This document shows positions 54,453-62,853 of a DNA stretch of 64,000 bases, one piece after another. The position numbers and the translations under genes are program-made. Numbering within the stretch: position 1 is the first letter of the stretch; every line of letters starts with the position of its first letter. The notes beneath the pieces were generated by a model. That model worked only from the letters and a program-made list of their open reading frames with translations. It ran no database searches and was not told the origin of the DNA. Source of the stretch: an uncultured Formosa sp. (lineage in GTDB: Bacteria; Bacteroidota; Bacteroidia; Flavobacteriales; Flavobacteriaceae); assembly GCF_947500765.1 (NCBI RefSeq), contig NZ_CANMTH010000006.1, forward strand, positions 186,001 through 250,000, written 5' to 3'.

Positions 54453-55316
54453 ATGGAAAGATTATTAACATCGTTAGAAATCGAATCAATAAATTCGGAA
54501 TATCGAACCAATCCAATTTATCGCTATTATATTGGCAGAAAAATGTATCGAGAAGCTTATCCAATTACTGAAATACTATCTGTTTCTGATAAAACTAACC
54601 TGATAATGGTTAAAGGTAATTCTGACACAGGTTATGACCATATACGAGAAAGACATAATTTTTTCACTACAGAAGTTTATACTGTCAAAGAAAAGAGTGG
54701 TCATCATAGGTTTCAACATCCGAATAAGTTTCCACCAAATATTGCTCCTATAGATTTTATAAGAATTGCTGATTCCATTTATCATCCTCAAAATGAAATT
54801 ATCGAAAATGAACATTCTGGAGCTCAGTTTTTTGATCTATATAGAGCATCGATAATATTTCCTGGCTATGATAAGCCTGAGTCAGTTAATCTTTTAATAT
54901 ATAAAAACACTAAAATTATTCACACACTTTATCCTAAAAGAGATGCATTCGAAAGAAAAATTAAAAAAATAAAAGGCTTTCTATTTCATCGCGACAAAGT
55001 TGAAATAGAATTTTCTGGAAATAACAAATATTTACAAATTAGAATACCATACATAAACGTAAATAGAAAATTGTGGTACGCTATATTTATTGATAAAGAT
55101 TTTAATACGAATATTGAATATTGGTCAATTTTAGTTTTTTTAGGCCATCATATTTCTAAATATAAAATTGATTATGTTCAACAATCTCTTGTTAAATCGA
55201 ATCTTTATAGAGCAACATACCAATATGCTGATTTAAGAGTGGCTGAAAGTTTTATAAAGGACTTTGATGAAAAATTAAAAAAAGGAACAGTAACATTACC
55301 AAATAAAAAAAAATAA
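54453..55316 (+). CDS. Cassette 5: protein with DHIRERH motif
   Basis: A 287-residue cytoplasmic protein. At about residues 61-68 it has 'GYDHIRERH', which recalls the 'dHIxxRH' motif of phage-type Barnase-EndoU-ColicinE5/D-RelE-like nuclease domains (PBECR). The rest has many basic residues and no second motif I can name. A nuclease or toxin-like role is only an idea. It starts 38 nt after the GTT of site 4, and its attC is broken by an IS fragment. Confidence 0.58.
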   Translation: MERLLTSLEIESINSEYRTNPIYRYYIGRKMYREAYPITEILSVSDKTNLIMVKGNSDTGYDHIRERHNFFTTEVYTVKEKSGHHRFQHPNKFPPNIAPIDFIRIADSIYHPQNEIIENEHSGAQFFDLYRASIIFPGYDKPESVNLLIYKNTKIIHTLYPKRDAFERKIKKIKGFLFHRDKVEIEFSGNNKYLQIRIPYINVNRKLWYAIFIDKDFNTNIEYWSILVFLGHHISKYKIDYVQQSLVKSNLYRATYQYADLRVAESFIKDFDEKLKKGTVTLPNKKK

Positions 55317-55369
55317 AACATATAACACCGTGTATAATTAATGGCTAGTTATCGCCTACTTACGAAAAT
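55317..55369 (+). repeat. attC-like site 5, truncated
   Basis: AACATATAACACCGTGTATAA begins a normal site (compare sites 1 and 7), running through GCCTACTTACGAAAAT. At 55370 it is cut by an IS3-type fragment, so the right half is lost. Confidence 0.75.
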
Positions 55370-55440
55370 GACAAAGTAATTAGAAGGTACAATGAACCTT
55401 TTAAATTGAAAATTTTAGCCGAACTTACAATAGGTAAATA
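55370..55440 (+). mobile_element. IS3-family orfA fragment (5' end)
   Basis: The frame from 55370 reads DKVIRRYNEPFKLKILAELT and then IGK, typical of the start of IS3-family transposase orfA in Bacteroidota. It ends exactly where the duplicate of the GH30 3' end begins. It marks the breakpoint of the rearrangement. Confidence 0.7.
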
Positions 55441-55700
55441 GCACCAAGAGCCATGCAAACCATACTGCTAAAAAGCAAATAAACACGAGTAAAATAGCCA
55501 TACAACAGTTACCCAAAAACAAGCCTTAAATTAGTATGTAAACAAAAGTGCACTTTTAATTTACTTAAGCTAAAACATTGTGTGTTTTACGGTTACCCGT
55601 ACTCTTCATTTAGTATTAAGTAATATATTTAGACATAAAATTAACAATATCCAATTGTTTTATCGGGATAACCCTATGTTTATATTGGATAAAAGGAGTT
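55436..55700 (+). repeat. Direct repeat, copy 2 (GH30 3' end plus attI-like site)
   Basis: Repeats 51155-51445 with few point changes and without 26 nt of the terminator hairpin. It includes the last 40 or so coding bases of GH30, out of context. Confidence 0.92.
55646..55700 (+). other. attI-like insertion site, copy 2
   Basis: The 55-bp core is identical to copy 1. After its GTT (55698-55700) the sequence changes to GGCATTC, the start of the helicase cassette. Confidence 0.65.
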
Positions 55701-55752
55701 GGCATTCATTGCAAGAAACATCCTGCATAACATAAACTTAAATTGATAAATC

Positions 55753-58700
55753 ATGAAAGTAATCCTACCTAGCCATTTTAATTTAAACGAAAAGATTGGC
55801 AAAGATTTCGTTTATCAATTAGGATTTGACAAGCAGAAAATAGACGGAACAATTCAAGAATATACTTATAATAGAGTAAATGGCTATGTGTTGACCGAAA
55901 ATGGTGGTAGAGAAATATTAGTTGCTTCAAGAAAGAATTGGTCGGCAAATGACCGTTTTGATTATGTTCTTCAAGCAAAAGACTTTGATAATATTAATGA
56001 AGGTGATTTCAGTAATTACATTTGGCTAAAGCATCCCGATTTTGCAGAACCAAATACATTTAACGAAGTAAAAGAATCTTATAATGGAGCATTCTCATTT
56101 AAGCAAGAAAATTTAGAAGAAGGAATCGAAGGTCTTCGTTCTCCTCAAATTGGTGGTATATATGCAACTCTAGCACATTGGCAGATTGGTTCAGAACCTG
56201 CAACTATTGTAATGCCCACAGGAACTGGTAAAACGGAGACAATGCTTTCCTTGTTGATTGCTGCGAATTGTGAAAGAATACTTATCATTGTTCCATCAGA
56301 AGCATTACGCTCTCAATTAGCTAAGAAGTTTATAGCTTTAGGTTTATTGAAACATTTAGGCATAGTAAATGAAGATAGCCTTTATCCTAGAGTTGGAATT
56401 CTGAAGCACCGCCCTCAAACAGAACAGGAGGTCAATGATTTCTTTGAAAATTGTAATGTGATTATTACGACTATGAGTGTTGTAGGGCAAATTAGCCCTC
56501 AAATCCAAACAAGAATTTCAGAATACTGTTCTCATCTATTTATTGATGAAGCACATCACATTGCAGCAAAAACATGGAGGAAGTTCATTGAAGCTTTTAA
56601 AGAGAAGCATATATTACAATTTACAGCTACACCATTCCGAAATGACGATAAATCAATTGGAGGAAAGATTATATTCAATTACCCACTGAATAAAGCACAA
56701 GAAGAGGGTTATTTTAAGAAAATCGATTATTACCCAATATACGAGTTTAACTCCTCTGACTACGATAGGTCAATAGCAGAAAAAGCAGTTGAAATATTAA
56801 GAGCAGATTTAGCAAATGGGAATAACCACATTCTTATGGCAAGAGTGAATTCTACTTCTCGTGCTAATGAAGTGTACGAAATCTACAAAGAATATGAGGA
56901 TTTAAATCCTATTCAAGCACATACAGGATTAAAAAATGAAGAACAGAAAGAAGCTATTCGTAAAATCTTAAATTATGAAACTCGCATTATAATATGCGTT
57001 GATATGTTTGGTGAAGGTTTTGATATGCCTGAATTGAAAATTGCAGCATTTCATGATGTAAAGAAAAGCTTGCCAATAACATTACAATTGGCGGGTAGGT
57101 TTACACGGACAAATAGAGATAATAATCTAGGGAATGCCTCTATAGTAGTTAATCTTGCCAATGTGGAGGTAACAGAAGAATTACAATCATTATATTCGCA
57201 AGATTCTGATTGGAATCAAATCTTACCTGTTATCTCTGATGAAAATTCAAGAGAGCAGGAAAGTCTTTTTGAATTCATGCAAGGATTTGATAAATTTCCC
57301 GATGAAATACAGCTCCAAAATATCAGACCAGCATTAAGTACTGTTGTGTACAAAACAAATACTGAAACTTGGCAGCCTAATAACTTTGAAAAAGGAATTA
57401 TAGGTATTGATAATTTCGACCAAGTTTATTCTGATATAAATAGCGAAAAAAGAACACTGGTGATTGTAACAGGAAATAGAGTTCCTGTTAAATGGGGAGA
57501 CTTAAAAGATATTTTTCGATTAGAGTGGACTTTATATGTTGTTTATTGGAATCAAGACCAGCAACTACTTTACATTAATTGTTCTGCAAATGGGAGCATG
57601 TTCGAAAAACTTGCAGAGGCGGTATCATTAGGAACAGCTTCTCCGATAAATGCCGAAGACGTTTATCGGAGTTTAGGGAAAATCACAAGGTTAAAAATAA
57701 ATAATGTTGGATTAAAAGAGCAATTAGGAAAGCAAAAAAGTTTCACGATGCATACAGGTGAAGATGTAGAACCAGCTCTTAGCCCTGTTCAATTACTCAA
57801 TAAAATTAAATCTAATATATTCGGAGTTGGATTTGAAAACGGTGATAAAGTTTCTATTGGCTGCTCTTATAAAGGGAGAGTTTGGACTAGGAAGAATGGT
57901 AACATTGAAGAGCTTATAAATTGGTGTAATTATACTGGTGACAAACTACTAGATGAAACAATAGACCCCAATACAATTTTAAGTGGAGCAATTTACCCAC
58001 ATAAAGTTGATAGCCGCCCAGAGCTAATGCCAATTACGGTTGAATGGAATGATGAAGTTTATAAAAAGAATGAACAAGCTGTTTCTATAGTTCATAATGA
58101 TTTTTCTTATCCTCTCGATTCATTTGAATTAGAATTACTTAATCCTTTAGAAACGGGGGACATAAACATTGTTCTTTATAATGAAAGATTTAGGTCAGTT
58201 TATAGATTGGAAATAAATGCGGATAATTTTGATTTTATTAACGTTGAAAATCCTTGTTTTATAAAATTTGGAGCAACTGCACATCGCTTATCAGAATACT
58301 TTTATAGTTACTCACCTATTATTCGATTTTTAAATGGTGCATGGCTAGAAGGAAATCAATTTGTCGATTTCGTTTTTGATGGAAGTTCATATGAACGTAA
58401 TAAAATTAAAGCATGGGATTGGACAGGTGTTAATATTAGAGAGGAATCTCAAGGAGAGCAAAAAGCTACTGGTAATATACAGCACAAAGTAATTACGGTA
58501 CTACAGGAAAAGGATTTTGATATAATCTTTGATGATGATAGTTCTGGAGAGGCTGCAGATTTGATTACAGTAAAAGTTGACGATATTGCTAAGAAAATAA
58601 TTATTGAATTGTATCATTTAAAATATTCGCATGGAGAAAATGCAGGTGCTAGGATAAGTGACTTGTATGAAGTTTGCGGACAAGCACAAAAAAGTGTGTT

Positions 58701-58989
58701 TTGGAAGGGGAAAGGTGGTTTTGCATTGTTTAAACATTTGATTCAAAGGGAATCAAGGAGAGTATCAAATGGTAAAAATTCCCGTTTTGAAAAAGGCACT
58801 ATTGAGAACTTAGCAGTAATAAAAGAAAAAAGTAAACGATTTTATAAAACTGACTTTAAAATTTATATAGTTCAGCCAGGTTTATCGATAGAAAGAGCTT
58901 CCGAACAACAATTAGAACTATTAGCTGTAACCGAAAATCACCTTTTAGAAACTTATAAGATTGATTTAGAGGTGATAGCAAGTGAATAA
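55753..58989 (+). CDS. Cassette 6: SF2 DEAD/DEAH-box helicase, possible defence protein
   Basis: A 1078-residue superfamily 2 helicase. Walker A is MPTGTGKTE (about residues 154-162), Walker B DEAHH (265-269), the 'FTATPFRND' motif III region follows, and motif VI is QLAGRFTRTNRD (445-456). About 500 further residues follow, with a possible nuclease-like region (Asp936, Glu952-x4-Lys957, 'IIIELYHLKYS'), which I regard as weak. Single large helicases of this kind are common in phage-defence islands. Its 53-nt leader from the attI-like GTT and its own attC make it a 3.4-kb cassette, unusually large. Confidence 0.85.
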   Translation: MKVILPSHFNLNEKIGKDFVYQLGFDKQKIDGTIQEYTYNRVNGYVLTENGGREILVASRKNWSANDRFDYVLQAKDFDNINEGDFSNYIWLKHPDFAEPNTFNEVKESYNGAFSFKQENLEEGIEGLRSPQIGGIYATLAHWQIGSEPATIVMPTGTGKTETMLSLLIAANCERILIIVPSEALRSQLAKKFIALGLLKHLGIVNEDSLYPRVGILKHRPQTEQEVNDFFENCNVIITTMSVVGQISPQIQTRISEYCSHLFIDEAHHIAAKTWRKFIEAFKEKHILQFTATPFRNDDKSIGGKIIFNYPLNKAQEEGYFKKIDYYPIYEFNSSDYDRSIAEKAVEILRADLANGNNHILMARVNSTSRANEVYEIYKEYEDLNPIQAHTGLKNEEQKEAIRKILNYETRIIICVDMFGEGFDMPELKIAAFHDVKKSLPITLQLAGRFTRTNRDNNLGNASIVVNLANVEVTEELQSLYSQDSDWNQILPVISDENSREQESLFEFMQGFDKFPDEIQLQNIRPALSTVVYKTNTETWQPNNFEKGIIGIDNFDQVYSDINSEKRTLVIVTGNRVPVKWGDLKDIFRLEWTLYVVYWNQDQQLLYINCSANGSMFEKLAEAVSLGTASPINAEDVYRSLGKITRLKINNVGLKEQLGKQKSFTMHTGEDVEPALSPVQLLNKIKSNIFGVGFENGDKVSIGCSYKGRVWTRKNGNIEELINWCNYTGDKLLDETIDPNTILSGAIYPHKVDSRPELMPITVEWNDEVYKKNEQAVSIVHNDFSYPLDSFELELLNPLETGDINIVLYNERFRSVYRLEINADNFDFINVENPCFIKFGATAHRLSEYFYSYSPIIRFLNGAWLEGNQFVDFVFDGSSYERNKIKAWDWTGVNIREESQGEQKATGNIQHKVITVLQEKDFDIIFDDDSSGEAADLITVKVDDIAKKIIIELYHLKYSHGENAGARISDLYEVCGQAQKSVFWKGKGGFALFKHLIQRESRRVSNGKNSRFEKGTIENLAVIKEKSKRFYKTDFKIYIVQPGLSIERASEQQLELLAVTENHLLETYKIDLEVIASE

Positions 58990-58995
58990 ACAACG

Positions 58996-59128
58996 AAATG
59001 CCAACAATGTATAAAAATAATAGCCGGGATAGCAGTAAATTCAAGGGTTGTAGCCCGCTTCAACTTTTGTGTAACTTGACAGGAAAGTGCCACGCAATCG
59101 GCTACTATTCTTATACGAAACGTTAGGC
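58996..59128 (+). repeat. attC-like site 6 (best-preserved arms)
   Basis: Left end AAATGCCAAC complements the cassette start GTTGGCATTC (9 of 10). The arms GTATAAAAATAATAGCCG and the complement of CGGCTACTATTCTTATAC pair at 16 of 18 positions. It ends CGTTAGGC, identical to the classic integron core GTTAGGC (GTT at 59122). Confidence 0.85.
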
Positions 59129-59176
59129 ACAATTAGAACAGCGAAAACCATCTAACTTAAAAAAATAAAACCAATA

Positions 59177-59698
59177 ATGAAAAATCTTAAATTAACAAGT
59201 ACCGTAATTGCATTAATTCTAACATTTAATTTAATAGCACAAACAGCACCAAAAGGAAAAAAAACGTTAGAAGTAAAAGAAAATTATGAAGGTGAATATA
59301 TGCAAGAAGTTACTAAGGGAGACTTGTCAAAAGTTGTTATAGATGCAATGACAAATAGAGTTCCTAAAAAATTGAAAAAATATGGTTTTGAAGATATTAC
59401 AATTTTAAAAATTGGTAAAGTCAAAACCCCAATTAGTTTAGCAACTAAGATGTCTAATTCTGTTGGTGGAAATAAAGGAGCAGGAAAGGCTCAATTGGAA
59501 TTAGCAAAAACTTCGGGAGAAATAGAACGAGCAGTAGACAAGATGTATACCGAGGAAACTGATATAGACTGGAAGTTTCAAGTTAATTTTACTGACAATA
59601 AAACTGGGAAAGAATTCAGAGTCCGATTGAGCACAATGTCTTATGCACCAAAATATATTATCAAAGAAAGTGCAACCGTAATAAATTTGAGGAAATAA
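59177..59698 (+). CDS. Cassette 7: small exported protein
   Basis: A 173-residue protein with signal peptide (end near LIAQ). The mature part is rich in Lys, with 'GDLSKVVIDAMTNRVPKKLKKYG' and a beta-rich C-terminus ('KFQVNFTDNKTGKEFRVRLS'). No family recognised. It starts 53 nt after the GTT of site 6. Confidence 0.63.
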   Translation: MKNLKLTSTVIALILTFNLIAQTAPKGKKTLEVKENYEGEYMQEVTKGDLSKVVIDAMTNRVPKKLKKYGFEDITILKIGKVKTPISLATKMSNSVGGNKGAGKAQLELAKTSGEIERAVDKMYTEETDIDWKFQVNFTDNKTGKEFRVRLSTMSYAPKYIIKESATVINLRK

Positions 59699-59820
59699 AA
59701 CAGCTAACAACACCGCATATAATCAATTGCTAGTGCAAGCCTACTTTCGAAAATCCTCGCTGACTTTCTATCTAAAGATATTTAATACAAACTAAATAAA
59801 CTCGTTATCAACCGTTAAAA
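59699..59820 (+). repeat. attC-like site 7 (right arm degenerate)
   Basis: Left part AGCTAACAACACCGCATATAA and the spacer GCCTACTTTCGAAAATCC are like site 1. The right arm hardly pairs. Possible crossover GTT at 59804 or 59814 (CCGTTAAAAC). Confidence 0.6.
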
Positions 59821-59827
59821 CAAAAAC

Positions 59828-61069
59828 ATGAAAATCAATTTTTTAATTATTTTTTCAATCCTATCAGTTTTATTTTCTTGCAGCTCTGATAGTGTTGAAC
59901 CTAGTGAAAATGTCAATTTAGATCCAACAGTTTTTAATGTAACTTTAGAACAAGTTACAGATGTTAGTGCAACAATACAATGGTCTGTTTCTAATGACCC
60001 TGAAAACCAAACTATAACTTATGACATATATTTAAATAGTAATCTTATTTACGCCAATTCAAACAATTTAAATTATACATTTGAAAACCTTACAAACGAA
60101 ACAAACTACTCTGGAAAAGTGGTAGCTTCAGATGGAGTGAATAGTACAATTGTTAACTTTTCTTTTAAAACACAACCTTTTATTCCTTTAGTATTTAATG
60201 GATCTGTTGTTCTTTCTACACAACAAGAAGTGAACGACTTTGGCAACAATCACTACAATATTATTAACGGAAACTTATCTATACAGTCTACTACCGGCCT
60301 CACTTCAGATATTTCAGACTTAACCCCATTAGTAGACATTACGGAAGTAATTGGATATGTTCAAATACAACAAACATCAATACAATCATTGGAGGGACTA
60401 AATAACTTATCCGATATTAATGGCATCCTAAGAATAAATTACAATAATGCTTTACAAAACTTAAACGGTTTAGAAAGTTTGGTTTCAATAAATCAGGATT
60501 TATTGATTTATAATAATAATTTACTTGAAAATACCAATGCGATTGGAAATCTAAATAATTTCAGTGGATATATACATGTTTCTAACAATCCTAATTTGAT
60601 TAATTTAACTTTTTCTGAAAATATTAAACAATTAGAAAGTATAGAAATTTTAAATAATGCCTCTTTAGAAAGAATTAGTGGTTTTAACAATATCAGCAAG
60701 ATTGATGAGATCTTGTATTTAAACGATAATATATTACTCGGTAATATAGATTTTAGTAGCTTGAATGCTATTGGTAGTTCTTTTTCAATTATCAATAATC
60801 TATTAAGTGATCTCTCTGCTTTTAATAATTTATCGACTATAGGTGGCTATTTCGATATAATGAATAACAAATCTTTAACAAGCCTCAATGGGTTAAGCAA
60901 TCTAACAAGTGTTAATAATACTTTTAATTTATGGAATAACGCCATGCTTTCAGATTATTGTAGTCTAACAATTATTATGCAAAATAATAGTATACCCGGT
61001 ACATTTTCAACATTTGGAAATTTATTTAATCCTACTAAACAAGACATCATTAATGGAAATTGTAATTAA
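59828..61069 (+). CDS. Cassette 8: lipoprotein with FN3 and leucine-rich-like repeats
   Basis: A 413-residue lipoprotein (lipobox 'VLFSC', Cys18). A fibronectin type III-like domain (about residues 32-112, 'VTDVSATIQWSVSNDPENQTI') is followed by leucine-rich-like repeats of the receptor L-domain kind (about 170-400, 'LEGLNNLSDINGILRI', 'LNGLESLVSINQDLLI', 'LNGLSNLTSVNNTFNL'). A surface binding role is likely. It starts 14 nt after the GTTAAAAC of site 7. Confidence 0.78.
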   Translation: MKINFLIIFSILSVLFSCSSDSVEPSENVNLDPTVFNVTLEQVTDVSATIQWSVSNDPENQTITYDIYLNSNLIYANSNNLNYTFENLTNETNYSGKVVASDGVNSTIVNFSFKTQPFIPLVFNGSVVLSTQQEVNDFGNNHYNIINGNLSIQSTTGLTSDISDLTPLVDITEVIGYVQIQQTSIQSLEGLNNLSDINGILRINYNNALQNLNGLESLVSINQDLLIYNNNLLENTNAIGNLNNFSGYIHVSNNPNLINLTFSENIKQLESIEILNNASLERISGFNNISKIDEILYLNDNILLGNIDFSSLNAIGSSFSIINNLLSDLSAFNNLSTIGGYFDIMNNKSLTSLNGLSNLTSVNNTFNLWNNAMLSDYCSLTIIMQNNSIPGTFSTFGNLFNPTKQDIINGNCN

Positions 61070-61071
61070 TA

Positions 61072-61149
61072 AATACTAATACTGTATATAAAAAAAATGC
61101 TATTTTCAGCTTAACCAAAGCAACTATTATTATACGAACCCCCTTGCGC
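61072..61149 (+). repeat. attC-like site 8 (degenerate core)
   Basis: Left ATACTAATACTGTATATAA, right CTATTATTATACGAAC then CCCCTTGCGCC. The right arm matches that of site 6, but the crossover triplet reads CTT instead of GTT. Confidence 0.55.
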
Positions 61150-61167
61150 CCCATACAAACTAACAAA

Positions 61168-61950
61168 ATGCAAAGAAAAATAATCACACTTTTACTTTTA
61201 GTAATATTCACAACTTTTGGATATACTCAATCTGAAAAAATCAATATTAAAACAGACCACTTAACGGAAGTGAATTACCTAAAAGCGAATGATTTTTATT
61301 TAACTCATTATCTATATATCGACTTATTTTTAAGAGAAAATCTGTTTCCCGAAGCAAATTCAGAAGATGTTTCCTCTATCCTAAAAGCTCTAAAAAAATA
61401 TGTGTCCGTAGAAAACAAATTAGATATTGAAATTGAAAAACCTGGAAAAAGGAATTACTTAATCCGATTCGTAATATTAAAGAAAGATGACGGCACTGAA
61501 CTTTTAATAGCTTTCACGAACTGGAGTGTAAAGGACAAAAAGTTTGAAAAAGATATTAAAATGGAAAATGATTCTTATACGAGATGGTATTTTCTAAATG
61601 GAAACAAAATGACCTACAGAAAAGATATGTCTAATCAGAATGATTACTTAAATATTAACAAGTCTGACTTGGCAAACGCTTATCTATTTGATGAACTATA
61701 CGATAACGATTCTGAGGTAAAAAACACAATAGACGCATATCTAAATCAAAGTGATTTAAGTGTATCAGATAAAATTATGGCAAATTTGATTCTCTTGAAA
61801 TACCAAATTTTTAAAACAGAGAATGATAATGTGACTAAACAAACTAAATACATAACGGAACTATTTGAAAAAAATAAATCTGAGTCTAACCTAAGAGGTT
61901 TACAAGCGGCTTTTGATGCAACAAAATTTCAAATAGAATTAATGAAATAA
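61168..61950 (+). CDS. Cassette 9: exported protein of unknown function
   Basis: A 260-residue protein with signal peptide (end near GYTQ). The mature part is alpha/beta with 'YLKANDFYLTHYLYIDLFLRE' and a charged helical C-terminus. No family recognised. Start at ATG 61168; an upstream in-frame TTG lies in the attC core of site 8. Confidence 0.63.
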   Translation: MQRKIITLLLLVIFTTFGYTQSEKINIKTDHLTEVNYLKANDFYLTHYLYIDLFLRENLFPEANSEDVSSILKALKKYVSVENKLDIEIEKPGKRNYLIRFVILKKDDGTELLIAFTNWSVKDKKFEKDIKMENDSYTRWYFLNGNKMTYRKDMSNQNDYLNINKSDLANAYLFDELYDNDSEVKNTIDAYLNQSDLSVSDKIMANLILLKYQIFKTENDNVTKQTKYITELFEKNKSESNLRGLQAAFDATKFQIELMK

Positions 61951-61954
61951 ATAC

Positions 61955-62091
61955 TGTGCGCAAAAAACATATAAAAAATTCCTGAATTTATCTTAACCAG
62001 AATTAGTCGCTTTGTTTGCTTGTTTCTAATTTTATCATTTAAAATACTTGTACACAAAACACACAACAAACCACATACAAATGCGTTTATT
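61955..62091 (+). repeat. attC-like site 9
   Basis: Left end TGTGCGCAA complements the cassette start TTGCGCCCC at 7 of 9 positions, following the changed core of site 8. The right arm ACACAACAAACCACATACAAATGCGTTTATT closely matches site 1 (quoted in part: ACAACAAACCACATACAAA). GTT at 62085. Confidence 0.65.
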
Positions 62092-62180
62092 ATAAAGCAG
62101 TATCAAGTATATAAAACCAGATTATTTACCTAAACATTAGGCCAATAATAAAGGGAATACTTGATCCAAAAAACATAACC

Positions 62181-62765
62181 ATGAAAATATTAAACACCGT
62201 TTTAATTGCTTTAAGTCTTACTTTATTAATAAGTTGTGCCGAAAACAACAAGAAAGCTAAAAGTGAAACTACCAAACAAGAATCTATGCCAGATAATGCG
62301 CATAGACCAACACCACCTAGAGGAGAAGACCAACGCACCCCATGTGAAGCATTAAAAGAAGGCCCTACTGGTAGTAGTGAACATGGTCCAATGGACAATG
62401 CCGACGGAAATAGAGATGGCACAGTATTGCGAGAAGAACTGGAGGCTTTTATGGAAGTAGGAGAATATAGAAGAGTTACCATACTAAATTACTTTGACCA
62501 ATTTGATACAGATAAAGACGGAAAACTAAGCGACACAGAGTTCGCAAAAGTTACACCCAATTTTAGTTTTAATGGTACCGATGCCAACGGAGACTGTGTA
62601 GTTACTAGAGAAGAAGTTATGGCTTATGCCAATGAGGAAGGTCGTAGTTATCGTAAAATTGGACTTGATAAATTCTTCGACTTAGTTGATACCAACAAAG
62701 ACAATAAAGCAACCCCTGAAGAAATAGAAGCCGCACACCAAAGCGGACTTCTTGCACGATTTTAA
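62181..62765 (+). CDS. EF-hand lipoprotein
   Basis: A 194-residue lipoprotein (lipobox 'LLISC', Cys18) with four EF-hand loops: 'DNADGNRDGTVLREE', 'DTDKDGKLSDTE', 'DANGDCVVTREE' and 'DTNKDNKATPEE'. Such calcium-binding lipoproteins are common in marine flavobacteria. It has its own terminator and lies after the GTT of site 9. A degenerate spacer downstream (near 62870) hints that it may once have been a cassette. Confidence 0.85.
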   Translation: MKILNTVLIALSLTLLISCAENNKKAKSETTKQESMPDNAHRPTPPRGEDQRTPCEALKEGPTGSSEHGPMDNADGNRDGTVLREELEAFMEVGEYRRVTILNYFDQFDTDKDGKLSDTEFAKVTPNFSFNGTDANGDCVVTREEVMAYANEEGRSYRKIGLDKFFDLVDTNKDNKATPEEIEAAHQSGLLARF

Positions 62766-62822
62766 GCAATACACCTAAAGCAAGTAGCCTAATAAAAAAG
62801 GCGACCTTTAACATATTAAAAA

Positions 62823-62853
62823 AGGGCATTACACTGGCGTAATGCCCTCTTTT
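62823..62853 (+). terminator. Intrinsic terminator after the EF-hand gene
   Basis: AGGGCATTAC (62823-62832) pairs perfectly with GTAATGCCCT (62839-62848), followed by CTTTT. Confidence 0.88.

Larger units (their letters stand above)
51444..62085 (+). mobile_element. Integron-like gene cassette array (no integrase in the window)
   Basis: Nine cassettes, all plus strand, each one gene plus one palindromic recombination site. Approximate boundaries: 51444-52453, 52454-53144, 53145-53773, 53774-54413, 54414 to about 55370 (site cut), 55699-59122, 59123-59814, 59815-61143 and 61144-62085. Genes fill most of each unit. The starts of the cassettes (GTT...) are complementary to the left ends of their own sites, perfectly in cassette 1 and at 9 of 10 bases in three others. 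This is the logic of attC cassettes. Integrase and true attI are not seen here. Confidence 0.75.
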
